A stretch of 64,000 nt of DNA from Bog-473 sp963738135 (GCA_963738135.1 CAVTVK010000007.1:62001-126000), one strand, 5' to 3'. Shown: positions 17,753-27,028, counted from the stretch's first letter. Notes: generated from the sequence alone by a model not told the origin. Translations and numbers: made by a program.

Positions 17753-18361
17753 TCACCACCGGGCCCGATGGATCCGGTCCGTCGCGGCGGGCCGCGACCG
17801 GTCCAGCGAGCGGGAACGGTGGTCCCGCCCGTCGGGATGGCCCAGCACCACGGCGCAGAACAGACGCCAGCCGCCGGGCACGCCGAGGCGCCCGGCCAGC
17901 TCGTCCTCACCCCGGAACGTCCCGAGAACGCAGCTGCCGAGTCCGGCGTCGACCGCAGCGAGGAGGACCGCCATCACTCCGAAGGCGGCGTCCCCGAACC
18001 AGTACGGCACCGGCCAGGCGTCGATGCCGGCGCCGAGCCCAGAGGATGCCTTGTCGGGCTCGGTGTAGCGGCCGACGTAGGCCTCGGGCGACGTGTAGGC
18101 CAGGAGCACGACCGGCGCGCGGCGCAGCCCGTCGTTCCATTCCGGGTGGTCCGCCCGCCATCTGTCGTCGGTGGTGGCGTCGAAGTACATCGCTGTCTGC
18201 GCAGGCCCTACCAGCACGACCCAGCTGGTGCCCGCGGTGTTCCCGGCCGTCGGCGACCGCAGGGCCGCTTGAAGGATCTGGTCCAGAACCCCGTCCGCCA
18301 CCGGTTCGCTCGAGAAGCTCCGCACCATGGAGCGCCGGCGGATCGCCTCGTGCAGTTCCAT
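17753..18361 (-). CDS. Nitroreductase family protein
   Basis: 202 residues. The FMN-binding start of the family is clear (ELHEAIRRRSMVRSFSSEPV), followed by LRSPTAGNTAGTSWVVL and a C-terminal AAVDAGLGSCVLGTFRGEDEL with VVLGHPDG. Such NAD(P)H:FMN oxidoreductases reduce nitro groups, quinones or flavins. ATG 18361 gives the canonical N-terminus. About 130 bases separate it from the divergent MoeB-type gene. Confidence 0.88.
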   Translation of the reverse strand: MELHEAIRRRSMVRSFSSEPVADGVLDQILQAALRSPTAGNTAGTSWVVLVGPAQTAMYFDATTDDRWRADHPEWNDGLRRAPVVLLAYTSPEAYVGRYTEPDKASSGLGAGIDAWPVPYWFGDAAFGVMAVLLAAVDAGLGSCVLGTFRGEDELAGRLGVPGGWRLFCAVVLGHPDGRDHRSRSLDRSRPAATDRIHRARW

Positions 18362-18491
18362 GGCCGGGCAGTCTCCCACCGCCGCCCAGCAGGGCTGGGA
18401 CCTCACCTCGGGAATGTTGACCCCGCTGGTAGTGTTTAACCGTCTGATGCCAGCCCTAGGAAATGGGCTGGTGCGACCCGGAGGTTCGATT

Positions 18492-19655
18492 GTGCCCACT
18501 CCACGTGATCTGCTGAACGATGCCAAGGCGTCCATCCGCGAGGTGGACCAGGCCGACGCGCAGGCCTTGTTGGAGGGCGGCGGGGTGACCTTCCTGGACG
18601 TCCGGGAACCCGACGAGTACGAGCAGGGTGCCCTGCCCAACGCCGTCCACCTGCCCCGGGGGCACCTCGAGTTCCAGGTGGAGGGCAAGCTGCCCGACAA
18701 GGCGGCGCCGATCGTCGTCTACTGCGCCGGGGGCGTGCGGTCGGCCTTCGCCGCCAAGACCATGGGCGACCTGGGCTACACCGACGTGCAGTCCATGATC
18801 GGCGGCTTCAACAAGTGGAAGGACGACGATCGCCCGTGGGCGGCCCCCCAGACCCTCACGCCACCCCAGCGCAACCGCTATCAGCGCCACCTCCTGCTGC
18901 CCGAGGTGGGCGAGGTCGGTCAGCTCAAGCTGCTCGGATCGAAGGTACTGCTGCTCGGAGCGGGTGGACTGGGCTCTCCGGCGGCGCTCTACCTGGCCGC
19001 GGCCGGCGTCGGGACGATCGGGATCATCGACATGGATGTCGTCGACGAGTCCAACCTGCAGCGCCAGATCCTGCACAACATGGACCGGATCGGCGATCGT
19101 AAGGTCGACTCGGCCAAGAAGACGCTGACGGCGCTGAACCCGGATGTGAACGTCGTGACCTACGACGTGCGCCTCGGGGCCGACAACATCCTCGACATCA
19201 TCGACGGCTACGACGTGATCGTGGACGGGACCGACAATTTCCCGACGCGCTACCTCGTCAACGACGCCTCACTGCTCAAGCGCATCCCCGTGATCCACGG
19301 TTCGATCTTCCGCTTCGAGGGCCAGGTCACGGTCTTCGACCCCTACAACGGCCCCTGCTACCGCTGCCTCATTCCCGAGCCGCCGCCGGCCGAGCTGGCG
19401 CCGTCGTGCTCCGAGGCGGGCGTGCTGGGCGTGCTGCCCGGCATCGTGGGGTCGATTCAGGCCGTCGAGACGATCAAGGTGCTCCTCGGCCTCGGTGATC
19501 CCCTCATCGGGCGGCTGCTCGCCTACGACGCGCTCGAGGAATCGTTCCGTAACTTCAAGGTGCGCCGTGACCCGGCGTGCCCGGCCTGTGGGCCCGACGC
19601 CGGTGAGATCGTCATCGCCGAGTACGACGATCTCTGCATGCCGCACGCGCACTGA
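18492..19655 (+). CDS. Rhodanese-MoeB/ThiF fusion (sulfur-carrier adenylyltransferase)
   Basis: 387 residues with two domains. Residues 10-110 are a rhodanese domain with VTFLDVREPDEYEQGALPNA and active-site Cys in VVYCAGGVRSAFA. Residues 120-387 are an E1-like MoeB/ThiF domain: QRNRYQRHLLLPEVG, LLLGAGGLGSPAALYLAAAG (ATP site), DGTDNFPTRYLVND and zinc cysteines in CYRC and CPAC. It adenylates and sulfurates ubiquitin-like sulfur carriers for molybdopterin, thiamine or cysteine synthesis. Rhodanese comes first; MoeZ-type proteins have it at the C-terminus. GTG 18492 has GGAGG eight bases upstream. No carrier gene is nearby, so the pathway is open. Confidence 0.9.
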   Translation: MPTPRDLLNDAKASIREVDQADAQALLEGGGVTFLDVREPDEYEQGALPNAVHLPRGHLEFQVEGKLPDKAAPIVVYCAGGVRSAFAAKTMGDLGYTDVQSMIGGFNKWKDDDRPWAAPQTLTPPQRNRYQRHLLLPEVGEVGQLKLLGSKVLLLGAGGLGSPAALYLAAAGVGTIGIIDMDVVDESNLQRQILHNMDRIGDRKVDSAKKTLTALNPDVNVVTYDVRLGADNILDIIDGYDVIVDGTDNFPTRYLVNDASLLKRIPVIHGSIFRFEGQVTVFDPYNGPCYRCLIPEPPPAELAPSCSEAGVLGVLPGIVGSIQAVETIKVLLGLGDPLIGRLLAYDALEESFRNFKVRRDPACPACGPDAGEIVIAEYDDLCMPHAH

Positions 19656-19774
19656 CGCACCGGAGCCGCCAGAGTATGACCGGTTGATGCGGCTCCCACC
19701 CAGGGTGCACGTGGGAGCATGGGTGGGCGCGGCCCGCCGCCGCCAGAGTGAGAGAAGGGGAGCGGTCACCGGTC

Positions 19775-20935
19775 ATGCCTGAGCTCGACGTGAACGAGAA
19801 TCAGGGCGTCTACTACGGCGGCGAGTATTGGAATGACCTCCATCCGGTCCGCCGCATGTTCAGCGAGAGGATCGCCGCAGGAGCGCCGGGGCCGTGGTTT
19901 CGCGATTTCTCCGCGACGCGCTCCGTGCCGTTTCGGCGTGCGCTGATCCTCAACTGCGGCAACGGGTGGGTCGAGCGGGAGATGCTGTCGGAGAAGCTCT
20001 TCGACGAGGCGGTGGGCATCGACTACTCGGAGGCCCTGCTCGGAGAGGCCCGGCGGGCGGCGGCCGCCGACGGCCTGCCTCTGGCGTATCAGCAGATGAA
20101 CGTGAATACGGCGACCCTTCCGCCCGGCGAGTTCGACCTTGTGGTCAACCACGCCGCAGCGCACCACATCGCGCTGATCGACCGTGTCTTTCGGGAGATC
20201 TGCCGACTTCTGCCCGAAGACGGTTGGTTCCTCTCCATGGACTACGTCGGCCCGCATCGCAACCAGTACACGTCAGAGGCCTGGGAGCGGGCGTGGAGCG
20301 TCAACGCCGAACTTCCCACCGAGGTGCGCCAATCGATGTCGTACCCCCACCTGCCGACCATGCTCGAGGACGATCCCACCGAGGCCATCCACTCGGAGTT
20401 GATCGTCGAGACGTTGAACCGGTACTTCCACGTTGAGCGGTTCGTTCCCCTCGGCGGTGCGATCGCCTATCCGCTCCTGACGTTCAACCGTGGCCTCTTC
20501 GACCTCTCCGATTCGTGCGAGCAGACGACCTGGGTCGAGCACGTGCTCCGAGCGGACGCAGCGTTCCTGGACGAACACCCTGACTCCACGCTGTTCGCGT
20601 ACTTCGTGGCCAGGCCGAACAAGGATGCGCTCCAGCAGTCTGCGACCCTGGCCCGCTGGGAGCGGGAGGAGGGCGATCGTGAGGAGCGTGCACGTGCCAA
20701 TGGCGGCGAGTACTACCCCCACACCGCTCTCCAAGATGTGTACGGCCGTCTCGTCGCGGAGGCCGATGCCACGGCTGAATTGCGGCACCAGGTCGTGGAG
20801 CTGCAAGGCCAGGTCGACGCACTCCGGCATGACCCGCTGGTCTCCCGGCTGACCAGACTTCGGGGGTCACCGCTGTATCGCGCGCTCCGCACGAATCCCT
20901 CGGCCCGGCGCCTGTACAAGAGTCTGCGGCGATAG
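19775..20935 (+). CDS. Class I SAM-dependent methyltransferase with C-terminal coiled coil
   Basis: 386 residues. The methyltransferase fold shows ALILNCGNGWVEREML (motif I), EAVGIDYSEALLGEARRAA (acidic strand 2 end) and LVVNHAAAHHI (motif IV region). Residues 320-355 form a short coiled coil (ATAELRHQVVELQGQVDAL), and a basic amphipathic tail follows (SPLYRALRTNPSARRLYKSL). Similar tails occur in proteins of cell-surface glycan loci and may bind membrane or partner enzymes. ATG 19775 follows GAAGGGGAG. The gene stands between MoeB and a hydrolase operon. Sugar or lipid methylation is plausible but unproven. Confidence 0.78.
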   Translation: MPELDVNENQGVYYGGEYWNDLHPVRRMFSERIAAGAPGPWFRDFSATRSVPFRRALILNCGNGWVEREMLSEKLFDEAVGIDYSEALLGEARRAAAADGLPLAYQQMNVNTATLPPGEFDLVVNHAAAHHIALIDRVFREICRLLPEDGWFLSMDYVGPHRNQYTSEAWERAWSVNAELPTEVRQSMSYPHLPTMLEDDPTEAIHSELIVETLNRYFHVERFVPLGGAIAYPLLTFNRGLFDLSDSCEQTTWVEHVLRADAAFLDEHPDSTLFAYFVARPNKDALQQSATLARWEREEGDREERARANGGEYYPHTALQDVYGRLVAEADATAELRHQVVELQGQVDALRHDPLVSRLTRLRGSPLYRALRTNPSARRLYKSLRR

Positions 20936-20951
20936 CCGGGCGCGCGCGGCT

Positions 20952-21370
20952 GTGCCATCCCCGGACCCTGTCGTCCGTCGATGCGGTGCCTACAGTGGCC
21001 GCACGTCACCGACCGACCTGCTCACGCGCCCTCCCCGCGAGGCCGACCCGCCGCCGGAGCCGCCGGAGCCGCCGGGGCTGACGTCGCGGCGGGTCAAGCG
21101 CAATCGGGGCTTCTGGGTCGTCGGGCTCGTCGCCCTCGCTCTGGTGGCAGGCACATCGACCAGGTCACCTGGCGACCGGCCGTGATCGTCAACGATCTGC
21201 CCCAGCCGCTCTCGGGCGACGCGGCCACCGCTGCGCTGGCCACGTGGAACCAGGCCCGGTCCTGCACCAACGTGTCGGTCGCGCCCGGGACCCCGGTGGC
21301 CTCGGCCCGGACGGAGGGCTCGCCGGCTCCGCCCGCAGCGGCGCAGACGCTCTCGGGCGACTCGGGCTAG
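20952..21370 (+). CDS. Possible small single-pass membrane protein, frameshifted
   Basis: This 445-base stretch between two solid genes has no intact gene. One frame encodes a Pro-rich segment (PPPEPPEPPGL), basic residues and a membrane helix (FWVVGLVALALVAG). Another frame continues as a polar extracellular-like sequence (VIVNDLPQPLSGDAATAALA, ending TLSGDSG at 21370). Joining them needs one frameshift near 21150. Such a join gives a credible cytoplasmic tail, helix and exported domain, but similarity is not recognisable. Low confidence. Confidence 0.3.
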
Positions 21371-21380
21371 ACAGGGACCC

Positions 21381-22259
21381 ATGACACCGACGGCGGCTCC
21401 GGCCGAGACCCTCCACCTGCACGGCGTCGACCTGGCCTGGTCCGAATCGGGCACGAGCACCGCGGGCATGCCGACGCTCGTGCTCTGCCACGGCTACACC
21501 GGGTCATCCCACGACTTCTCGCTCCAGGTCGGCGCTCTGGCGGCCGACCGGCGGGTCGTCACGCTCGACCAGCGGGGGCATGGCCACTCGACCAAGACCG
21601 GACAACTCGACGGCTACACCATCGAGCAGCTCTCCGCCGACCTCGCGGCGTTCATCGAGGCAGTGGGGGAGGGGCCTGTCGACCTGCTGGGCCACTCCAT
21701 GGGCGGGCGCGTGGTCATGACCATGGTGCTGGCCCGTCCCGACCTGGTGCGCTCGTTGATCCTGATGGACACGAGCGCGTGGTCCTTCCTCCCGCCGGAC
21801 GAAAAGATCCGCGCCATGGTCCACGGGTTCATCGACGCATTCGATCCGGCCGGGGGGATGCCGACCACGCTCAGCATGGGTGGCCCGGAGGACATCCTCA
21901 TTGAAGAGGGCACACCGCCTGCGTGGCGGAAGGAGAAGGACGCCATCTTTACCGCCATGGACGCCTACGCCGTGAAGGCGTTGGGTGGCGTGCTGATGGG
22001 CGACCTCCCGGACGGTGCCGCCTCTCTGCGCGCCAAGCTTCCGTCCATCGTCTGCCCGACGACCGTGATTGCGGGCGAGCACGACCACCCGCTGGTCGAC
22101 CAGGCGTCGGAGCTGGCGAACGAGGTGGCGGACGGCCGGCTGACCGTCATTCCAGGCGCGTACCACTCGCCCCAGCTGACCCATGCATCCGACTGGCGAG
22201 CCGCCGTCGAAGATCATCTGGCCTGGGCCGCCATCTCGACATCCGGGGGCCCACGGTGA
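21381..22259 (+). CDS. Alpha/beta hydrolase
   Basis: 292 residues: LVLCHGYTGSSHDFSLQ (oxyanion loop), VVTLDQRGHGHSTK, nucleophile elbow GHSMGG and late acid/His candidates in AGEHDHPLV and PGAYHSPQ. It fits lactonase, haloperoxidase or C-C hydrolase-like enzymes. Its stop overlaps the aldo/keto reductase start (GTGA, 22256-22259), so the two are co-translated and may act on the same compound. Exact substrate unknown. Confidence 0.87.
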   Translation: MTPTAAPAETLHLHGVDLAWSESGTSTAGMPTLVLCHGYTGSSHDFSLQVGALAADRRVVTLDQRGHGHSTKTGQLDGYTIEQLSADLAAFIEAVGEGPVDLLGHSMGGRVVMTMVLARPDLVRSLILMDTSAWSFLPPDEKIRAMVHGFIDAFDPAGGMPTTLSMGGPEDILIEEGTPPAWRKEKDAIFTAMDAYAVKALGGVLMGDLPDGAASLRAKLPSIVCPTTVIAGEHDHPLVDQASELANEVADGRLTVIPGAYHSPQLTHASDWRAAVEDHLAWAAISTSGGPR

Positions 22260-23263
22260 CCGACGCCTCGCCGCCACAGGCCGGGGATCGCGTGCAACTG
22301 GCGGGCACCGACGTCGCCATCCCACCCCTCGGGGTCGGCACGTGGGCCTGGGGGGACAAGGGAACGTGGGGGATGGGCGGCTACGACCAGTCCCTGACGG
22401 AGTCGACCATTCGCGACGCCTGGGAGACCAGCATTGCCGCGGGAGTCGTCCTCTTCGATACGGCCGAGGTCTACGGCGGCGGCGAGAGCGAGCGCATCAT
22501 CGGGCGCCTCCTGGCGGAGGACCCGGGAGTACGCAACCGGGTCGTCATCGCCTCCAAGTTCATGCCCAGCCCGTGGAAGCTCAACGTGCACGCCGCGCTC
22601 CTGGCGGCCGCCCGACACTCGCGCGAGCGGCTCGGGGTCGATGTGATCGACCTCTACCAGATCCACGGGCCCATTTCGCTGCGATCCCACGACGCACTGG
22701 CGGAAGCACTTGCGACGGCGCACGCCGAGGGCATCGTGCGCGCTGTCGGCGTCTCGAACTACTCGGCCAAGGAGACACGAGCGATGGATGCGGCCCTGCG
22801 CACCCGCGGCCTCCGACTGGCCACCAACCAGATCGAATTCTCTCTCCTGCGCACCATGCCAATCCGGGTCGGGCTCGTCAGCACCTGCCGAGAGCTCGGG
22901 GTCGTGCCCTTGGCCTACTCGCCGATCGGACAGGGGCGACTGACCGGCAAGTACTCGACCGCCAACCCGCCTCCCCGGGGGCGTTCCTTCTCGGCCCACC
23001 CCATGGCCGAGGTCGATGCCATGGTGGCGCTCCTGCGCCGCATCGGCGAGGCCCACGGTGGCCGCACGCCGAGCCAGGTGGCGCTGGCCTGGCTCATCGC
23101 GCAGGGAGCGGTGCCGATTCCCGGGGCCAAGAACGGCGACCAGGCATTGCAGAACGCGGGGGCCCTCGGCTGGCAGCTGACGACTGAGGAGCTGGATGAA
23201 CTCACCAAGGCCTCGCTCTACGGCACCCGCACGATCCAGCAGCGCATTTGGCAGCACGGCTGA
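22256..23263 (+). CDS. Aldo/keto reductase
   Basis: 335 residues of the NADPH-dependent AKR barrel. The catalytic tetrad is complete: Asp and Tyr in LFDTAEVYGGGESE, Lys in VIASKFMPSP and His in LYQIHGP. The C-terminal cofactor-binding region reads GAVPIPGAKNGDQALQNAGA. It resembles plant-type chloroplast and bacterial oxidoreductases that reduce aldehydes or ketones. GTG 22256 overlaps the preceding hydrolase stop by four bases. The gene is intact and 21 bases upstream of ctaG. Confidence 0.9.
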   Translation: MTDASPPQAGDRVQLAGTDVAIPPLGVGTWAWGDKGTWGMGGYDQSLTESTIRDAWETSIAAGVVLFDTAEVYGGGESERIIGRLLAEDPGVRNRVVIASKFMPSPWKLNVHAALLAAARHSRERLGVDVIDLYQIHGPISLRSHDALAEALATAHAEGIVRAVGVSNYSAKETRAMDAALRTRGLRLATNQIEFSLLRTMPIRVGLVSTCRELGVVPLAYSPIGQGRLTGKYSTANPPPRGRSFSAHPMAEVDAMVALLRRIGEAHGGRTPSQVALAWLIAQGAVPIPGAKNGDQALQNAGALGWQLTTEELDELTKASLYGTRTIQQRIWQHG

Positions 23264-23284
23264 GACGGGCGGTACCGTCTTGAT

Positions 23285-24247
23285 GTGATCGCCGCGTTGG
23301 CCGACGGAGGCCTCCCGCCATTGGGGGGCTCGCAGTTCTTCGCCACACGGTTCGACTTCGTCCCGGTGGCGATGATCGTCGTTGCCCTGGCCCTCTACCT
23401 GTGGGGTGTCCGGCGCAACAATGCCCTCCACCCGCGCCATCCGTGGTCGGCAGGCAAGACAGCAGCCTGGATAGGCGCCCTCTTGACGACTGCAGTGGGC
23501 ATCTTCAGCTTCGTCGGCGTCTACGACGGCGAGCTGTTCTGGGACCACATGGTCCAGCATCTGGTCCTCATCATGGTGGCGGCACCGCTCTTCGCCGTCG
23601 CCTCCCCCCTGCGACTGGCCTTGAACGCCACCTCCGGCACGGCGCACATCGTCGTCACAGAGGCGTTGCGCTCACGCGTCGCCAAGTTCTTCGGGAACCC
23701 GATCGTTGCGTTCATCCTCTACGCCGTGGTCATACCGATCAGCCATTTGACCGTCTGGTACAACTACACGCTCACGCAGGAGAGCGTGCACAACGCGGAG
23801 CATCTGGCGTTCCTGCTCGTGGGCTACCTGTTCTGGCGGCAGATTTTCGGGAACGACCCCAACGTGCGCCGGCTCCACCCTGCACTGCAGTTCTTCTACC
23901 TCTTCATGGCCATCCCGATCGACACCTTCACCGGGCTGTCACTGGCCGGCGCCACTCACGAGATGTTCCCCGCCTACTTCGCCACCCACCGAAGCTGGGG
24001 GCCGTCCCTTCTGACCGACCTGCACGTCGGGGGCGACATCATGTGGGTCGTCGGTGACACGCTGATGCTCTGGCCGATGATCCCCGTCGCCCTGCGCTGG
24101 ATGCACCTCGAGGAGCGCAAGGCGGTGCGGATCGACCGGGAGCTCGACGAACAGGCCTCACAGGAGGCCGCTGCGGCTGGTCCGGTGCCGGATCAGCCGC
24201 CGAGGTCCATCAGCTCCACGCGGACCCCGTCGGGGTCGGTGCAGTAG
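23285..24247 (+). CDS. Cytochrome c oxidase assembly factor, CtaG (caa3) type
   Basis: 320 residues with seven or eight membrane helices. Family features include HMVQHLVLIMVAAPLFAV, NYTLTQESVHNAEHLAFLLVGYLFW and a late DLHVGGDIMWVVGD. The His-rich loops facing outward are consistent with copper or heme handling during oxidase maturation. This is the CtaG of caa3-type oxidases, not the Cox11-type protein of the same name. GTG 23285. The last 55 bases, a low-complexity Ala/Pro tail, overlap the end of the opposite-strand VOC gene, so the natural stop may have been lost. No oxidase subunits are in the window. Confidence 0.88.
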   Translation: MIAALADGGLPPLGGSQFFATRFDFVPVAMIVVALALYLWGVRRNNALHPRHPWSAGKTAAWIGALLTTAVGIFSFVGVYDGELFWDHMVQHLVLIMVAAPLFAVASPLRLALNATSGTAHIVVTEALRSRVAKFFGNPIVAFILYAVVIPISHLTVWYNYTLTQESVHNAEHLAFLLVGYLFWRQIFGNDPNVRRLHPALQFFYLFMAIPIDTFTGLSLAGATHEMFPAYFATHRSWGPSLLTDLHVGGDIMWVVGDTLMLWPMIPVALRWMHLEERKAVRIDRELDEQASQEAAAAGPVPDQPPRSISSTRTPSGSVQ

Positions 24248-24645
24248 ACGAACTCGAGGTTGGTCCCGCCGAGGTCGATGGTCGTTCGACTCGACTCGAC
24301 GATCGCGCCGCCGAGTTCCACGATGCGGGCCGCCGTGGCGGGCACATCGCCCACCCGGAAGGACAGATGCGTCAACCCGAGCTGATTGACGGCCCGCCGT
24401 TCACGCGGACCGACCGGCGCGGGCTCCCGAAACGCCAAAAGCTCAATGGCGGTCGTGCCGCGCCGGATGAACTGCGAGGTCACCTCCACGTCGGGGAATT
24501 CCATCAGCTGGGCGAACTCGGATCCGATGGCGTGCGACTCGGCCTTCTCGAAGCCGAGCGCGTCGCAGTAGAAGCGGAGTGACCGTTCGAGGTCCGTCAC
24601 GCAGATGCCGAAGTGCGAGAAAACGGGGTCTGGGGCGTCGTCCAC
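24193..24645 (-). CDS. VOC family protein
   Basis: 150 residues from GTG 24645. It begins FSHFGICVTDLERSLRFYCDA, typical of glyoxalase-like proteins, with a second module QLGLTHLSFRVGDVPATAA and a closing YCTDPDGVRVELMDL. The metal-site His, His and Glu are present. It lies 55 bases upstream of the divergent mutase gene. Methylmalonyl-CoA epimerases are VOC proteins, so an epimerase is one possibility, but the sequence looks closer to dioxygenase-like members; I leave the substrate open. Confidence 0.83.
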   Translation of the reverse strand: MDDAPDPVFSHFGICVTDLERSLRFYCDALGFEKAESHAIGSEFAQLMEFPDVEVTSQFIRRGTTAIELLAFREPAPVGPRERRAVNQLGLTHLSFRVGDVPATAARIVELGGAIVESSRTTIDLGGTNLEFVYCTDPDGVRVELMDLGG

Positions 24646-24700
24646 TCCCGTAGTCTGCCCCGTGTCGCCGGGGCACCCGGATCCTTCGTAGGCTCTTGGG

Positions 24701-26308
24701 GTGACACCGGAGAAGAAGGACCCCCAGGGCAGCCCCGCACGCGTCACCGACTCAGGCATCGCCGTGCAACCGGTTTACCGGGCCGAAGACCTGAAGGGCT
24801 GGGACCCGAGCGTCCAGCTGGGAGATCCCGGGGCGTTCCCCTACACCCGAGGCGTCCATGCCGGCATGTACCGCTCGAAGCTGTGGACCATGCGCCAGTA
24901 CGCCGGCTTCGGCTCCGCCGAGCAGACCAACCAGCGCTTCAAGTTCCTCCTCGAGGCCGGGCAAACCGGGCTGTCGTGCGCCTTCGACCTGCCCACCCAG
25001 ATGGGCTACGACTCCGACCACGCCCGGGCCGAGGGCGAGGTCGGCAAGGTGGGCGTCGCCATCGACTCGTTGGCTGACATGCGTCTGCTCATGGCTGATC
25101 TGCCGATGGACAAGGTCACCACGTCCATGACCATCAACGCCACCGGTGCGATCCTGCTGCTCCTCTACCAATTGGTGGCTGAGGAGCAGGGTGTGGCCCC
25201 CGAGAAGGTCCGGGGCACCATTCAGAACGACATCTTGAAGGAGTACATCGCCCGCGGGACCTACATCTATCCGCCGCGTCCTTCCATGCGCCTCATCGTC
25301 GACACCTTCTCGTACTGTGCGGCCAACCTTCCCAGTTGGAACACGATCTCCATTTCCGGCTACCACATCCGCGAAGCAGGATCGACGGCAGTGCAGGAGA
25401 TCGCCTTCACGCTCGCGAACGGCATCGCCTACGTCGAAGCAGCGATCGCCGCCGGCATGGATGTCGACGCCTTTGCGCCCCGACTGTCGTTCTTCTGGAA
25501 CGCCCACAACAATCTGTTCGAAGAGGTGGCGAAGTACAGGGCGGCGCGGCGCATGTGGGCCCGCATCATGACCGAGCGCTTCGGCGCCCAGGACGAGCGC
25601 TCCAAGATGCTGCGCTTCCACACGCAGACCGGCGGTTCGACGCTCACCGCGCAGCAACCCGAGAACAACATCGTCCGGGTGACGGTGCAGAGCTTGGCGG
25701 CGGCTCTCGGCGGGACACAGAGCCTGCACACCAATGGCTTCGACGAGGCCCTCGGGCTGCCCACGACCCGAGCCGCAAAAATAGCCCTGCGCACCCAGCA
25801 GATCGTCGGATTCGAGTCCGGCGTCGCGGACACCGTCGACCCGCTTGCGGGTTCGTACTTCGTGGAGTCCCTCACCGACGAGGTGGAAGAAGCGGCCAAC
25901 GCGTACCTCGATCGGATCGAGCAGCTCGGTGGGGCCGTGGCCGCCATTGAGGCCCGCTTCATGCAGGAGGAGATCGAGGCCGCCGCGTACAGCTTCGCCA
26001 AGGCCGTCGACGACGGCGAGAAGGTGGTGGTGGGCGTGAACCGCTTCACCGACGCCGAAGGGGAACCCACCGAGGTGTTCCCGATCGATGTGAAGCTGCA
26101 ACAGATCCAGATCGACCGCACCCGGGCCGTCCGGGCCGAGCGGGACCAGACGGCGGTGGACCGTGCGCTGGCAGAGATCGCGGTGACCGCCCGGGGCGAC
26201 GGCAACCTGCTCGTCCCCATGAAGGCGGCGCTCCGGCAGATGGCCACGCTCGGCGAGGTGGCGGACGTCCTCCGGGCCGAGTTCGGCGTCTACCAACCCG
26301 GGGGCTGA
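24701..26308 (+). CDS. Methylmalonyl-CoA mutase family, large subunit
   Basis: 535 residues. This is the substrate-binding TIM barrel of an adenosylcobalamin-dependent acyl-CoA mutase: FPYTRGVHAGMYRSKLWTMR (Tyr and Arg of the substrate tunnel), GLSCAFDLPTQMGYDSDH, SISGYHIREAGSTAVQE with the active-site His, and HTQTGGSTLTAQQPENNIVR. The cobalamin-binding domain is absent, so a separate small subunit must exist outside the window. It interconverts methylmalonyl- and succinyl-CoA or a related acyl pair. Partners nearby are the adenosyltransferase (17.2 kb) and the biotin carboxylase (29.8 kb). A GNAT gene follows after four bases. Confidence 0.93.
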   Translation: MTPEKKDPQGSPARVTDSGIAVQPVYRAEDLKGWDPSVQLGDPGAFPYTRGVHAGMYRSKLWTMRQYAGFGSAEQTNQRFKFLLEAGQTGLSCAFDLPTQMGYDSDHARAEGEVGKVGVAIDSLADMRLLMADLPMDKVTTSMTINATGAILLLLYQLVAEEQGVAPEKVRGTIQNDILKEYIARGTYIYPPRPSMRLIVDTFSYCAANLPSWNTISISGYHIREAGSTAVQEIAFTLANGIAYVEAAIAAGMDVDAFAPRLSFFWNAHNNLFEEVAKYRAARRMWARIMTERFGAQDERSKMLRFHTQTGGSTLTAQQPENNIVRVTVQSLAAALGGTQSLHTNGFDEALGLPTTRAAKIALRTQQIVGFESGVADTVDPLAGSYFVESLTDEVEEAANAYLDRIEQLGGAVAAIEARFMQEEIEAAAYSFAKAVDDGEKVVVGVNRFTDAEGEPTEVFPIDVKLQQIQIDRTRAVRAERDQTAVDRALAEIAVTARGDGNLLVPMKAALRQMATLGEVADVLRAEFGVYQPGG

Positions 26309-26312
26309 GCCC

Positions 26313-26975
26313 GTGGCGGGGGAGGGGACGAGCTTCTGGCCCCTGTTCGACCTCGTCGTCCGCACGCCGCGGCTGGATCTCCGCCTGCTCCGCGAGGAGG
26401 AGTTCGCCGACCTCGTCGACGTTGTCGACGCGGGGATCCACGACCACGAGACGATGCCCTTCTTCGTTCCGTGGACCGACGTCGAGCCGCGCCAGCGGGC
26501 CCGGGAGTCCGCGCAGTGGATGTGGCGCCACCGCGCCAACTGGTCACCCGAGAACTGGACGCTGACGTGTGGCGTCTTCGTGGCCGGGAAGCCCGTTGGC
26601 GTGCAGGATCTCGGAGCCGAGCACTTCCGTGCCGTTCGCTCCGTCGAAACCGGATCGTGGCTCGGACGGGCGCATCAGGGGCAGGGTCTGGGCCGGGAGA
26701 TGCGTGAGGCCGTCCTGCACCTGGCTTTCGCCGGGCTCGGTGCCGAGGAGGCGCTCAGCGGTGCCTTCGAGGACAACGCGGCATCGGTGGCGACCTCGCG
26801 TGCCGTCGGGTACGAGGAGAACGGCGAGTCGAGAGGGCACCGCCGTGACGGGTCGGCGCGCACCATGCGCTTCCGGATGGGTCGGGAGGCCTGGGAACGA
26901 CGCCGGCGCTCGGACATCGAGATCCTCGGGCTCGAGGAGTGCCTGGACATGTTCCTCGGCCCCCAACCCGGCTGA
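26313..26975 (+). CDS. GNAT family N-acetyltransferase (RimJ/RimL-like)
   Basis: 220 residues. RTPRLDLRLLREEEFADL at the start and SWLGRAHQGQGLGREMREAV (acetyl-CoA pyrophosphate loop, QGXGXG-like) mark a GNAT of the RimJ/RimL type. LSGAFEDNAASVATSRAVGY is the conserved C-terminal strand-helix. The start GTG 26313 lies five bases after the mutase stop, so it is in the same transcript. Its target could be a protein N-terminus, an amino acid or an antibiotic; none can be chosen. Confidence 0.85.
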   Translation: MAGEGTSFWPLFDLVVRTPRLDLRLLREEEFADLVDVVDAGIHDHETMPFFVPWTDVEPRQRARESAQWMWRHRANWSPENWTLTCGVFVAGKPVGVQDLGAEHFRAVRSVETGSWLGRAHQGQGLGREMREAVLHLAFAGLGAEEALSGAFEDNAASVATSRAVGYEENGESRGHRRDGSARTMRFRMGREAWERRRRSDIEILGLEECLDMFLGPQPG

Positions 26976-27028
26976 GCCATTCGGGAGGCTCGTCGCCGTC
27001 GGCCGAGGTGCGTCCTCCGGGGCGAACA

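Noticed and set aside
24193..24645. Assignment of the VOC protein as methylmalonyl-CoA epimerase
   Set aside because: Tempting because it is next to the mutase, but the sequence could not be tied to epimerase residues by eye; kept as a generic VOC protein.
24752..26539. A 595-codon open reading on the minus strand opposite the acyl-CoA mutase
   Set aside because: Shadow of the mutase gene: His/Gly/Val-rich composition and no recognisable domain.
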